From positions 34,917 to 98,916 of the forward strand of contig CALKGK010000052.1 of NCBI GenBank assembly GCA_938085105.1: 64,000 bases of DNA, given 5' to 3'. A model generated the notes under the pieces. The model was not told the origin of the DNA and did no database searches. It saw only the letters and a program-made list of their open reading frames with translations. How positions within the stretch are numbered: position 1 is the stretch's first letter; the number at the start of each line of letters is the position of its first letter. The translations under genes were made by a program, and so were the position numbers. Source of the DNA: an uncultured Flavobacteriales bacterium (lineage in GTDB: Bacteria; Bacteroidota; Bacteroidia; Flavobacteriales_D; Sanyastnellaceae). This document shows positions 30,101 to 36,700 of this stretch, in pieces.

Positions 30101-30862
30101 GGTTACTGAGCCATAATCACCATCAACGGCGTCTTGTGCAAGACCCAATGGCCATGTGGATGGGTTCCCAACATTATAAGATGGTCCCTTTGCCGTAACG
30201 TGTGAGAAAAACCCGGTTCCGTCGTTGCGGAGCATGTCTACACCATAGTTGTGGTTGTCAAAAACAATGTCCAAATATCCATCACCGTCATAATCAAGGA
30301 AGCCCAGTCCTTCGGTGTTTACACCATCGGCAATGTTGAACGAACCAGAGTTGGAACCGTTGTACTCTTGAGGAGTGAACCCCCCCGTTCCGTCACCAAA
30401 ACGTCCTGTTGCGGGATGTTGAAGATAAACTTCAATACCTCGTGAAGAAGTGTTTCTGGCACAATCAGGATAACCGTCATTGTTCAAATCTCCCCAAACC
30501 GCACAACGCTCACGAGCGGAGTTGATTAGTTCAGGAGCCTGACTTGCAGTGATGTCATTGAAAGAAGTTCCTCCGTCATTCTCAAATAGGAAAGAACGAT
30601 CATTTCGGTTCACCAAAAGATCGAAGTCGCCATCGAGGTCGAAGTCACAAAATGCAAATCCACCGTCTTTATTTCCGCCAAGGTCAAGATTGTATCCAGC
30701 AGCGTCTTCACTCCAAGTGGTTTGTGCCACTGAGGAAGGAATACTGCCAAATAAAAAACTTGCAGTGAGGAGGAATAAGAAAGTGTTTTTCGCTTGTAGT
30801 TGATTGAAAAACGGGGTTTTAGACTTTTTCTGGGTAGAAAAATTTGGGCAAAGGTTGTCCAT
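18161..30862 (-). CDS. Giant cell-surface adhesin with HYR repeats and type B T9SS sorting domain
   Basis: 4233 residues from ATG 30860-30862 (a GTG at 30868 is also in frame). Order by rough residue: long signal region (1-47); seven FG-GAP/VCBS-type DxDxDGDxD calcium-binding units (47-435); ASPIC/UnbV-like domain (to 555); cadherin-like segment (560-655); nidogen-like domain (657-885); then about 31 HYR-type repeats of 75-85 residues (985-4040), interrupted by a LamG-like domain (1020-1250), an unusual insert (1425-1560) and an Ig plus SprB-repeat-like segment (1735-1910); a final cadherin-like domain and the C-terminal gliding-motility-associated sorting domain (IIPEGFSPNADGVNDTF to the end). 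Strongly acidic. Likely a surface adhesin exported through the T9SS with the adjacent PorP/SprF. Confidence 0.93.
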   Translation of the reverse strand: MDNLCPNFSTQKKSKTPFFNQLQAKNTFLFLLTASFLFGSIPSSVAQTTWSEDAAGYNLDLGGNKDGGFAFCDFDLDGDFDLLVNRNDRSFLFENDGGTSFNDITASQAPELINSARERCAVWGDLNNDGYPDCARNTSSRGIEVYLQHPATGRFGDGTGGFTPQEYNGSNSGSFNIADGVNTEGLGFLDYDGDGYLDIVFDNHNYGVDMLRNDGTGFFSHVTAKGPSYNVGNPSTWPLGLAQDAVDGDYGSVTDYDNDGWVDFIARKRNQVDFFRNIGGTFDEAVDINQAQNGNKGAVNFSDFDNDGDFDLYWTENGTNQIYENDNGNFIALGAATGIPTGFGGNRIDGLACGDVDNDGDIDIFLAGDQSGRLYINQINDPIGGANTGGAMSFIDSGETFYNDDGEGASFVDIDNDGDLDLYVNIRNDENVLFINQLSGAPLDNYLFVDIKENRAIANMPAGVERDALGATLRLVDCDGNIISGIREINGGNGHGTQDVSRIHFGLPDGPADYYILQASYPNIAGQPRLQINEEIRPVDYAYHLYEINYDAALNNPPAGQDDILYYTENTPFNFDPLLDHGNGVDSDPDGDDIYVYAIGTAPSNGTATVNGNGTITYTPNPDFIGIDTFTYILADNTTCAAAGLFDEVSVELIYSGSPDNCVEGFDPYTWTELPANDDGSTPQLNIPFDFELYGTTYNSLYINNNGNVSFDNPYSWYTSSGFPIGTPMIAPFWGDVDTRDWGPYGYQGEVWYTINSNSVYVTWMNVGPYNAYSAVNDDLQNTFTLVMSDGTDPILAPGNNIGFFYGDMQWTTGSASGGTDGFGGSPATVGVNAGNGVDYVLLGMYNTDDTAYDGPGGNNDGVNWLDDGCFEWDVSSSENFPPVAQGFPQGNSINICFGATETLNLGFSGPETDETVDLSVNTNGWSGANLISSLNGNPANAVLEITGDAVGTYTVSFSATDDDVEPETTNIDLIVNVLDCTCSAPPTITCSADINTGTDLNSCDANVNVTSPSVVSTCFGTTAVDFDGNNDFIQIPNRINDGAFAFDFWFKPPSSNWSGTLFDMSEDDPANGTNQRYFYIHGDENGLEFSFESDDDTDVNLNANLDLSTVRWYHVVVNGNFNAAGPHQIYVDGSVEASSNTAMSAKPTTYRAPRIGNYGSAYVVPQESFGGQIDNFRIFDTNLSLAEVNEVACSNLSSVPNNLIMNLQFEDGAGSAVASDSSPNGNDGALNNMNVNTVWVNSDLISECITLTNNITGTEDASGTYPVGSTNVIWTATNTSGNNSACTQIITVTDDQDPNITCPTNLNVSNTPGICGANLSLTNPVVSDNCGSVNISNNAPATFPIGSTNVVWTATDAAGNTSNCTQTVVVSDNEDPNAVCQDLVVQLNASGNASITSAMVDDGSTDNCGISSITLSQTSFDCSDLSSGASVSSSNGYNVNIDVNAINIIPSSYSCAFGYNYTVELDYDITFDGANIPANLWTLQGTIGCGPNSHFFNLPNSGGSGTVISANAYSNTSDCATVTPESLGCNTINIQISGPGISNQTITLNPSTVPVIMTVEDVNGNSSTCTSMVSVEDNIAPSITCGGTVNTSTDAGLCTSSVALSAPTTNDNCGVASVSNNAPANFPIGTTTVVWTVSDASGNTNTCSQDVVVSDNENPIITCSGDITVNTNAPGCRANVTVPVPSTADNCGLGVLSNDFNGTANASGNYPVGTTTVVWTILDNYGNAATCSQNIIVVDNLSVNVGGNITVCEGEEVTLNAVATGSGPFNYTWDNGLGNGQSHSFTSTLGSYQNNTTTYTVNVSDANGCTATETVNFTILSVPQASVSVSDANCGLNNGSITFSYNNHPNRGFIAFSLDGGTSYENGVNDNTGSVSYNGLAPGNYTLFARWGNNECPVELGTFTINDIDNTDPTIVCPSDMSVSTSAASCNANVAVIVPFTNDNCSISSLANDFNGTNNASGVYPLGVTPVVWTVTDYNGNTATCSMNVTVVDDVAPVITCASDLNTSTDADDCFATVTLTAPATADNCGVASVNNNAPATFPIGTTTVTWTVTDNAGNTATCTQDVSVTDNENPTITCAADVNTTTDADDCFATVTLTAPATADNCGVASVNNNAPATFPIGTTTVTWTVTDNAGNTATCTQDVTVTDNEDPSIVCPDDIVQGADEGESFATISIAVPATADNCGVASVTNDFTGTADASAQYPLGLTTVTWTVTDNYGNTTTCEQIINVSDDQAPEITCPADQIEDLSASCDFTLPDYTALASATDNSDPVLTIVQSPAAGTIITTNTIITMSVTDSAGNVSTCTFEVILEDNTDPTITCAPDLNINTDLGSCFATIVLTNPTTADNCGVASVTNNAPATFPIGTTTVTWTVTDNEGNSATCAQDVTVTDNEDPTISCTSNINVSNDNGNCEAIISVPALIASDNCGIASIINNYNGTADASGIYPVGVTTVIWTVTDNAGNTTTCDFTVTVNDDEAPVVTCISDQTVSADAACNFTMTDYTALIAATDNCDNNLDIVQVPAPGTVVSGTTAVDINITDDAGNTTTCTFNVIVEDNTNPVITVCATDQTVFVDDNCEIALADYTSLVSATDNCDLDIELSQVPAPGAIFSGHNTNIPVSIFATDDNGNQVQCDFNVNILDNTLPTINCPANLTQSADLGVCQANITIPAPVVADNCGIDTVTNDYNGTADASDVYPVGTTTVTFTVTDIAGNTTTCDFTVTVTDDEAPSIACTPDINQTADAAVCEAMVSVAAPVIDDNCGVASVINNYNGTADASDVYPVGTTTVTWTVTDIHGNTTTCDFDITIIDDEAPSIVCTSDINQTADAGVCEAMVSVAAPVTDDNCGVASVINNYNGTADASDVYPVGTATVTWTVTDNAGNTTTCDFDITITDDEAPSIVCNSNINQTADAGVCEAMVSVAAPVTDDNCGVASVINNYNGTADASDVYPVGTTTVTWTVTDNAGNTTTCDFDITITDDEAPSIVCPTNINQTADASVCQAMVSVAAPVTDDNCAVASIINNYNGTVDASDVYPVGTTTVTWTVTDNAGNTTTCDFDITITDDEAPSIECPANITVPSSDVDCNAAVSVAAPTTADNCAVASIVNDYNNTADASDVYPVGETIVTWTVTDIHGNSSNCSMSILVEDTDLPSIVCPNNISVGTDLGECGALVSVAIPVSEDNCAVASVLNDYNGTADASDFYPVGITTVVWTVTDLAGNFATCSMNIEVNDVEAPSIECTENIVQTTDLGMCSAEVTVPALIATDNCNIASIVNDYNGTDDASDVYNEGSTIVTWTVTDLAGNVSTCSFEIVINDEEAPSIECTETIEHTADAGMCDAIVSVPMLVNSDNCGVLSVSNDYNGTSDASDTYPVGTTTVYWLVTDIHGNTTTCSFEIIITDDEAPAVTCQNDTEEYIDSNCEFILPDYTVNAITSDNCDLAPVLTQLPLAGTIISGANHIEVITITSTDEYGNSSSCDFNVTLLDTIAPSITCIEDQVSYANELCEFSLLDYTGLTLSDDNCTAPVITQSPLPGTTFSLGDVEVTMTSTDADGNATSCTFTVSILDNTPPSILCPDDQVEALTDACEFELIDYRSMMTTGDNCSDVTIEQVPAPGTIITTNTTIQMIVTDDYNNISTCNFEVALEDYIAPEITCIDNISSTADLGVCGAVIDYDLPETYDNCTVASLTLIEGLDSGSVFPVGTTVVTYEVADAFGNTAQCSFEVSISDDEAPSITCPEDITADSDLGVCGALVNYTMPVVEDNCGIASIVMLEGLDSGSTFPVGTTLITYEAIDLHGNSSVCSFNVTVLDVEAPTVLSCNSTIVVANDLDQCGAVVTYNTPEASDNCEVASTSMISGLASGEQFPVGTTTVTYSFVDLAGNETLCSFDVIVEDTQVPNITCQDDITVFNDFGICGASVIYNLPIISDNCAADSLVMTEGMESGSVFEVGTTTLAFEVTDIHGNQNNCSFTITVIDAEDPVIVCPEDISQEDAYVEYELPVFSDNCGANIELVEGLESGSVFPHGYTTVTYVATDEAGNTSECSFEVLINTPPVGVDDEADHFEEDEEIIIDVLDNDFDLDGDDIFIGDVSSDNAEVYIENGMLVYEPLGEWCGTDTVTYIVCDPFMACDTAQVIVQVECFIDLIIPEGFSPNADGVNDTFEILGLEDYPGNVLTIYNRWGHKVFEAEEYQSDWDGTSQSILTIGSSYLPEGTYFYVLELGNVPIKPVKGYVYLNH
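21659..22918 (-). repeat. Five near-identical 252-bp HYR units in the giant adhesin
   Basis: The landmark GCTTGG/GCTCGG..CATCATC recurs at 21659, 21911, 22163, 22415 and 22667, an exact 252-base (84-codon) period. Each unit encodes C..INQTADA.VCEAMVSVAAPV and DASDVYPVGTTTVTWTVTD segments. The first and last units are more diverged than the middle three, as expected for expansion by unequal exchange. Confidence 0.9.
24407..24874 (-). repeat. Two near-identical 234-bp HYR units in the giant adhesin
   Basis: Bases 24407-24640 and 24641-24874 are almost the same, both starting TTCGTTATCGGTTAC. Each encodes a 78-residue HYR unit of the shorter subtype with DDCFATVTLTAPATADNCG and NNAPATFPIGTTTVTWTVTD. 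This is a second, independent local duplication of a different repeat subtype. Confidence 0.88.
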
Positions 30863-31183
30863 GATCACAGTATTAAGTGATTACTCTTTTTGGTAAAATC
30901 AAGGGGTCAAGCAGTGGTTGGCTGCCGAAGATTATTAGCGCTGCAAACGATGATGCAGATGAACTTTAAAGGAGTTAAAGTCAGGACAGTGTTTAAGCTG
31001 GTTGGGCTGGTTAGGCGCCTGGTGGTTAAGTCGTCTCATTGTTTCAATTATTATTGATTCGCTGAGTTAGGTTAGATAGCAAGTCATTGTGTTTCTTCCT
31101 CCGTATACCGCTTCCGACACAAAAAGGTTATCCTTTCTGACAAAAAATGTGGGATTTTTCTGACAGACGGATTTTTTGAGCAC
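30863..31183 (-). other. Non-coding leader region upstream of the giant adhesin
   Basis: About 320 bases without a convincing gene on either strand. It holds a perfect inverted repeat ACTTTAA-N5-TTAAAGT (30963-30981), two GGCTGGTT-type repeats around 31000, and two copies of TTTCTGACA on the plus strand (31134-31142 and 31157-31165). I found no exact TAnnTTTG promoter for the adhesin, so its promoter is unassigned; readthrough from the upstream OmpA gene is limited by the terminator at 31184. Confidence 0.5.
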
Positions 31184-31205
31184 AAAAAAAAGGGCCGAAG
31201 CCCTT
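31184..31205 (-). terminator. Intrinsic terminator after the second PorE-like gene
   Basis: On the minus strand AAGGGC-TTCG-GCCCTT (31205 to 31190) forms a perfect six-pair stem with a UUCG tetraloop, followed by seven or eight T. It ends the transcript of the gene at 31231-33573 and insulates the giant adhesin. Confidence 0.92.
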
Positions 31206-31230
31206 GATTTTAGTGGTGTTGTATGGTTTA

Positions 31231-33573
31231 TTAGTGAAATGCTAATTCTTCGTTCGCAAGGAGTTTTAAGTCGGCTCTCCGGTTCTTCTGATGCAAATCC
31301 TCCGAGCATATTGCCTGATCCTTGCATTCATTCAGGATCCGCTCTTCACCAAACCACTTGAGCACGATCTGGTCAGGCGCAGCACCGAGATTCACCATGG
31401 CTTCGGCTACTGCTTCGGCTCTACGCTGACTCAATGCTTCGTTATAGTCCTTGCTTCCTCTCGCATCTGTATGAGCGCTGATCACCAGAGTTACCCCTTT
31501 TTTCTCTTTCAGTTCATCCACAAAAACAACTAACGATTGCAATGCACTGGCTTCGATTTCGGCGCTGTTGTATGCAAAGTAGATGGCTTTCATGTCCAAA
31601 CCTTGCGTGCTTATATAAGTGCTTCTCGATGATGTTTTTTGTTGAGAATGAATTGTTTGATTTTTTCCTTGCTTGGGTGAATGTGCAGTGGCTTCCTCAA
31701 TATAGTAATGAGTTTCGCCCACGGCATAGGCATCCTTAAGATGCGGTTCCAACACGATGCGCTCCATGTGATCAGGATCTTTGCCCAAGGCCAAAACATT
31801 GTTTGCAGCGATGTCGCTTTTCGGTTCACCTTTCTCTCTTGAGTATCGCTCGTACATTTCGTAATCATTCAGTGCAGTTGCGCAAAGGGCAGTGCCTGAT
31901 TCACTTACGTGATATGGTTCAAAAGACGAAAGTTCTCCTGCAGCATAGGGCACGGTGATTTGTCGATTGTCATCCACAAGAGCATGGCACAGCACTTCAT
32001 TGTTTTCACCTTTAACTGCAATAAGGTAGCCTGGGCTGCACTCGTCTGCGCTGAAGGTGATCGTGGTGTGTTTGATTTCATCTTCTTCAGCAAAAAGAAA
32101 AGGATCCTCAAAAAGAAAGACATCTGCATATTGATCGGTCTCTTCTCCAAGTAAGATACCCTCTTTCGGTGATGAATAAGCTTTGTAGACCTTGGCGGTG
32201 GCTTTCAATAGTTCCAAGCTTAAAAATTGGACTTGCTCTCCATCAGACCAAACGCTGTACTCAAAAGGTGTTCCTGCGATGCTTCCTTGGATGTCCAAAA
32301 GCTCGTCTGGACGAAGAAGAAAGCTCATCTTATGCTCTTTGGCAACGCAGTTAATGCTCGTTTTATGCCGTTGATTGTGCACGGTAAAGTGCGGGTCGAT
32401 GGGCAGCTCAAATGCGATTTCTAAACAATGAACTTCTTCCAAGATCTTCAGTTCATTTGTCTCTTGGGTGCCTTGGAAATGACTCATGATTTCACCCCCC
32501 GTTTTGTGCACAGACAAAAGGTAATCGTTTGCCTTACCATTGGAAGATAGCGCTTTGGGGTAGAGTGCGTTTTCTTCCAAACAGAAGAGGTCAAAACCAC
32601 CATTTCCGGGCCAAGAATTCGAACTAAAAAGGAGGTCACCAAGATGTTCGTGCGCGAAGCACTCATCTCCAGATGTGTTGATGGCGCGAAGGTTTTCAGC
32701 TTCATTCTGCGTTTCAACATTGCGGGCAACGCGATAGATATCAAATCCTCCTCTTCCACCCAACTTGTTGCTGGTGAATAGAATTTCTGAGTTGTAAAAA
32801 CGAGGCAAACCAATACTGTACTCATTGGATTGTTGTGCGCGGATGAAGGGGTGGTCCTGGTATTCTTGCCCGTCCAAATCATAGGCTTTCAGCTCCCACA
32901 AAGGATGTCCTAAAGCGTCATATAGGGGTCTTGATCTTTTGGTTTTGATGGAAGTGATGACAAAAACCTCATAAATTGGATCGTAAGCACAATCGATTCC
33001 TTTCTCTGTAAAAAGCAGTTTTCCGCCGTCATAAACGTTCATCAATACATTTTCAGAAGCGCGAACACCCTGCTCTTTTACACCAACCCCAAATTCCAGT
33101 CTGAAGTTTTCATTCAATTGAATGAGAGGGTCTGTTTCTTCCCTTTTTTCATAGCGAAGGGCAAAGTTTCTACTGGTTCCTTCTTCCGAAAAAGGAAGAA
33201 TTCTGGGGTCATCGGGGTGGCTTTCCATGAACTTCTGTAAACGACTTTCCCCTTCTTCAAAATCACCAGACCCCATATAGGCCTGAGCGAGAAAGAGCTC
33301 GTCATCTCGATAAAACCCTCCATTTTTGATGGTGGCTTCATACCAAACAATGGCCTTTTGAAAGTCGCCTCTGTTCATTGCACAGTCAGCAATGCGTCGC
33401 AAAATAAAGGTGTTGCTGCTGTCTTTTTCGAGAGAGCTGTGAAAGTGTTGCTCGGCTTCCAAAAAGCGCATGTTGTTAAAGGCTTCTTTTGCCTTTTCTA
33501 AATTTCTATGCTGACCAAAGAGGTGAAATGAAAGCACCAAGAGTGCCAACGAACTAAGAAATGCCTTTTTCAT
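31231..33573 (-). CDS. Second PorE-like outer-membrane protein with OmpA domain
   Basis: 780 residues from ATG 33571-33573, selected for the signal peptide MKKAFLSSLALLVLSFHLFGQ; the longer ORF to 33774 runs into the ileS start region and is rejected. Order: TPR-like helices (about 22-135), propeller-like repeats (about 150-400, including FYNSEILFTSNKLGGRGGFDIYRV and LGDLLFSSNSWPGNGGFDLF), a divergent middle region, and a C-terminal OmpA domain (from MKAIYFAYNSAEIE with HTDARGSKDYNEALSQRRAE). The C-terminal NECKDQAICSEDLHQKNRRADL matches the Cys-containing tail of the OmpA protein at 14958, so the two are paralogues. Likely anchors T9SS or adhesin parts to peptidoglycan. Ends in a strong terminator. 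Confidence 0.87.
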   Translation of the reverse strand: MKKAFLSSLALLVLSFHLFGQHRNLEKAKEAFNNMRFLEAEQHFHSSLEKDSSNTFILRRIADCAMNRGDFQKAIVWYEATIKNGGFYRDDELFLAQAYMGSGDFEEGESRLQKFMESHPDDPRILPFSEEGTSRNFALRYEKREETDPLIQLNENFRLEFGVGVKEQGVRASENVLMNVYDGGKLLFTEKGIDCAYDPIYEVFVITSIKTKRSRPLYDALGHPLWELKAYDLDGQEYQDHPFIRAQQSNEYSIGLPRFYNSEILFTSNKLGGRGGFDIYRVARNVETQNEAENLRAINTSGDECFAHEHLGDLLFSSNSWPGNGGFDLFCLEENALYPKALSSNGKANDYLLSVHKTGGEIMSHFQGTQETNELKILEEVHCLEIAFELPIDPHFTVHNQRHKTSINCVAKEHKMSFLLRPDELLDIQGSIAGTPFEYSVWSDGEQVQFLSLELLKATAKVYKAYSSPKEGILLGEETDQYADVFLFEDPFLFAEEDEIKHTTITFSADECSPGYLIAVKGENNEVLCHALVDDNRQITVPYAAGELSSFEPYHVSESGTALCATALNDYEMYERYSREKGEPKSDIAANNVLALGKDPDHMERIVLEPHLKDAYAVGETHYYIEEATAHSPKQGKNQTIHSQQKTSSRSTYISTQGLDMKAIYFAYNSAEIEASALQSLVVFVDELKEKKGVTLVISAHTDARGSKDYNEALSQRRAEAVAEAMVNLGAAPDQIVLKWFGEERILNECKDQAICSEDLHQKNRRADLKLLANEELAFH

Positions 33574-33618
33574 GGGTGAATTTTTACTGGTCAATTCTAC
33601 GATGGAAGCAGCTATGAT

Positions 33619-33643
33619 GCTTGTCAGTTGCAGTCTGACAAGC
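33619..33643. promoter_or_regulatory. Perfect 9-bp inverted repeat between ileS and the PorE-like gene
   Basis: GCTTGTCAG at 33619-33627 and CTGACAAGC at 33635-33643 are exact reverse complements with seven bases between. It lies in the 164-170 base divergent region, 46 bases upstream of the PorE-like ATG. No T-tract follows in either direction, so it is not a terminator; an operator or an RNA hairpin in a leader are the options. Confidence 0.5.
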
Positions 33644-33743
33644 TTGTAAGACTTCGATTGAACCCGCTTTCGACGCTCTGCGAAAAGCCTCCTGAATACT
33701 CCACTTGAATTGTTTAAATTCGTGGGCTTGAAAAGGAATGAAC

Positions 33744-36700
33744 ATGGCCGATAAGTACACAGAATACGATGCATTGAATTTACCCAATGTAGCTGCAGAT
33801 ATACTCAAGAAGTGGGAAGCGAAGAAGGTGTTTCAACAAAGCATCGATTCGAGAGATGAAAAAAACAGTTTTGTGTTTTTCGAAGGCCCACCTTCAGCTA
33901 ACGGAATGCCAGGGATCCACCACGTAATGGGACGGGCAATCAAAGATATTTTTTGTCGGTACAAAACCTTGAGCGGTAAACGCGTTCTCCGAAAGGCAGG
34001 TTGGGATACCCATGGGCTCCCCGTAGAACTTGGAGTTGAGAAGGAATTGGGCATTACCAAAGAAGATATCGGTAAAACAATTTCGGTAGAAGAATACAAT
34101 CAAGCTTGCCGGAAAGCGGTGATGAAGTACACCGATGTTTGGAACCGACTCACGCATGAAATGGGCTATTGGGTGAACATGGACGACCCATACATCACCT
34201 ACGATAATAAGTACATTGAAAGCGTTTGGTGGCAATTGGGCCAGATCTACAAAAAAGGCTTGATCTACAAAGGTTATACGATTCAACCTTTCTCACCAAA
34301 AGCAGGAACGGGCCTCTCCACCCACGAGCTCAACCAGCCAGGGACCTACCGCGATGTAAAAGACACAACGGTTGTGGCTCAGTTTAAAGTGAAGGAGGGC
34401 AGCATTCCGCGCTTGGAAGGATTTCTCGATGAAGGAAAGTCGATGGAAACTCCATACCTCGTGGCCTGGACCACAACTCCTTGGACTTTGCCGTCGAATA
34501 CTGCTTTGACTGTAGGACCAAAAATCGATTACCTCTTGGTGAATACCGAGAACAAATACACCCACGATAAGATTACTGTTATTCTCGCTGAACCGCTTTT
34601 AAGCAAGCACTTTGGTGGAAAGAAAGATCCTAGCTACGAGGTGGTAGGAAAAGTTAGTGGTAAAGACTTGGTGGGCATTGGCTACGAACAATTGCTTCCT
34701 TGGGCGAGTCCGATGGAAGATGCAGACAAGGCATTTGTTGTGATTCCAGGAGATTTTGTGACCACCGAAGACGGAACAGGAATCGTACACACTGCTCCTA
34801 CTTTTGGTGCTGATGATGCCAAGGTGGCCAAAGATGCTGGCGTTCCTCCTATGCTCGTGGCCGATGCCAATGGAAATGGGGTTCCGCTTGTGGATTTTCA
34901 AGGAAAGTTCATCGATGGAATGGGCGAGTGGAGCGGAAAGTATGTGAAGAACGAATACTATTCCGAAGAAGAAACCCCCGAGCGTTCCGTGGATGTTGAA
35001 ATTGCCATTCATCTCAAAGAGCGCGGATTGGCGTTCAACGTGGAGAAGTACGAACACTCCTACCCACATTGCTGGAGAACGGACAAACCGATTCTCTATT
35101 ACCCACTAGACTCCTGGTTCATCAAGGTTTCGGCCATCAAAGACCGTATGGTGGAGCTCAACAATACCATTCAATGGAAACCGGCCAGTACTGGAACAGG
35201 GCGCTTTGGAAATTGGCTGGAGAATGCCAACGATTGGAACCTTTCGCGTTCAAGATATTGGGGAATTCCAATTCCGATTTGGAGAACCGAAGAGGGCGAT
35301 GAAGCACTTTGTATTTCTTCCGTTGCTGAGTTGAAGCTGGAATGTGAAAAGTCCGTGGAAGCTGGTTTGATGAGCGAAAACCCTTTCGCTAATTTTGATC
35401 CTGCCGACATGAGCGCAGAGAACTATGCGAAATTCGACCTCCATAAACCAATGGTGGACGAGATCGTTCTGCTCAGTAAAAATGGAAAAGCCATGCACCG
35501 CGAGGCCGACTTGATTGATGTTTGGTTCGATTCAGGTTCCATGCCTTACGCACAATGGCACTACCCATTTGAGAACAAAGACTTGATCGATGAGAACAAG
35601 GCATTTCCCGCAGATTTTATTGCTGAGGGAGTGGACCAAACCCGTGGTTGGTTCTATACCCTGCACGCCATCGCTAGTATGAACTTTGACCAGGTGGCTT
35701 ATAAGACGGTGGTTTCTAACGGACTCGTTTTGGATAAAAACGGGCAGAAGATGTCGAAACGCCTCGGAAACGCGGTGGATCCTTTTGAAACATTGTCGAA
35801 ATACGGTCCGGATGCCACCCGCTGGTACATGATCACCAATGCTCAGCCTTGGGACAATTTGAAATTTGATGAAGAGGGAATTACTGAAGTTCAACGAAAA
35901 TTCTTCGGAACCCTCTACAACACCTATAACTTCTTTGCACTTTACGCCAACGTTGATGGCTTCGTAGATCAAGAAGCTCCTGTAGAAAATCGTCCAGAGA
36001 TCGATCGTTGGATTTTGTCCAAATTGAACTCTTTGATTGCAAATGTGGATGAGGCCTATGGAAATTATGAGCCTACTCGGGCTGGCCGACTCATCCAAGA
36101 GTTTGTGAGTGACGAGTTGAGCAACTGGTATGTGCGCTTGTGCAGAAGACGTTTCTGGAAAGGAGAGTATGCAGAAGACAAAATTTCGGCGTATCAAACC
36201 CTGCATGAATGCCTGAAAAAAGTGGCCATCATGTCGGCTCCCATCGCCCCGTTCTTCATGGATCAACTCTACACAGATTTGACCCGAGGAACTCATGAGC
36301 GTAAGGACAGCGTGCATTTGGCAGACTTCCCTCAAGTGAATCAGTCGCTCATTGATTTGGATCTCGAGCAGCGCATGCACATTGCTCAGAAACTGACTTC
36401 AATGGTGCTCGGTATTCGTAAAAAAGAGCGTTTGAAAGTGCGTCAGCCACTGCAGAAGATCATGGTTCCCATTTTGGATGAGACCTTCGAAAGACAATTG
36501 CAAGCCGTAGAGACTCTAGTGTTGGCGGAGGTGAACGTGAAAGAGCTGGAGTACTTGAAAGATACCGCAGGGGTTTTGGTGAAGCGCATCAAGCCAAACT
36601 TCAAAGCTCTAGGACCGAAATTCGGAAAATCGATGAAGGCTGCCAGCGCGGCAATTAATGCTCTTGATCAAGAGCAAATCAATGCTTTGGAACGCACAGG

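Noticed and set aside
18161..30862. Regular spacing of similar segments suggesting a CRISPR or satellite array; many plus-strand ORFs of 60-250 codons across the same stretch
   Set aside because: The periods (234-252 bases) are multiples of three, and all copies are in frame in one minus-strand ORF encoding HYR domains. The plus-strand ORFs are low-complexity mirror readings of the repeats without starts, signals or family features.
33574..33743. T-box or amino-acid riboswitch ahead of ileS
   Set aside because: No specifier loop, T-box sequence or terminator/antiterminator pair; T-boxes are not expected in Bacteroidota. Only the 25-base palindrome stands out.
33574..33774. 67-residue N-terminal extension of the second PorE-like protein
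   Set aside because: It would run across the ileS start and the palindrome, and puts a good signal peptide in the middle of the protein.
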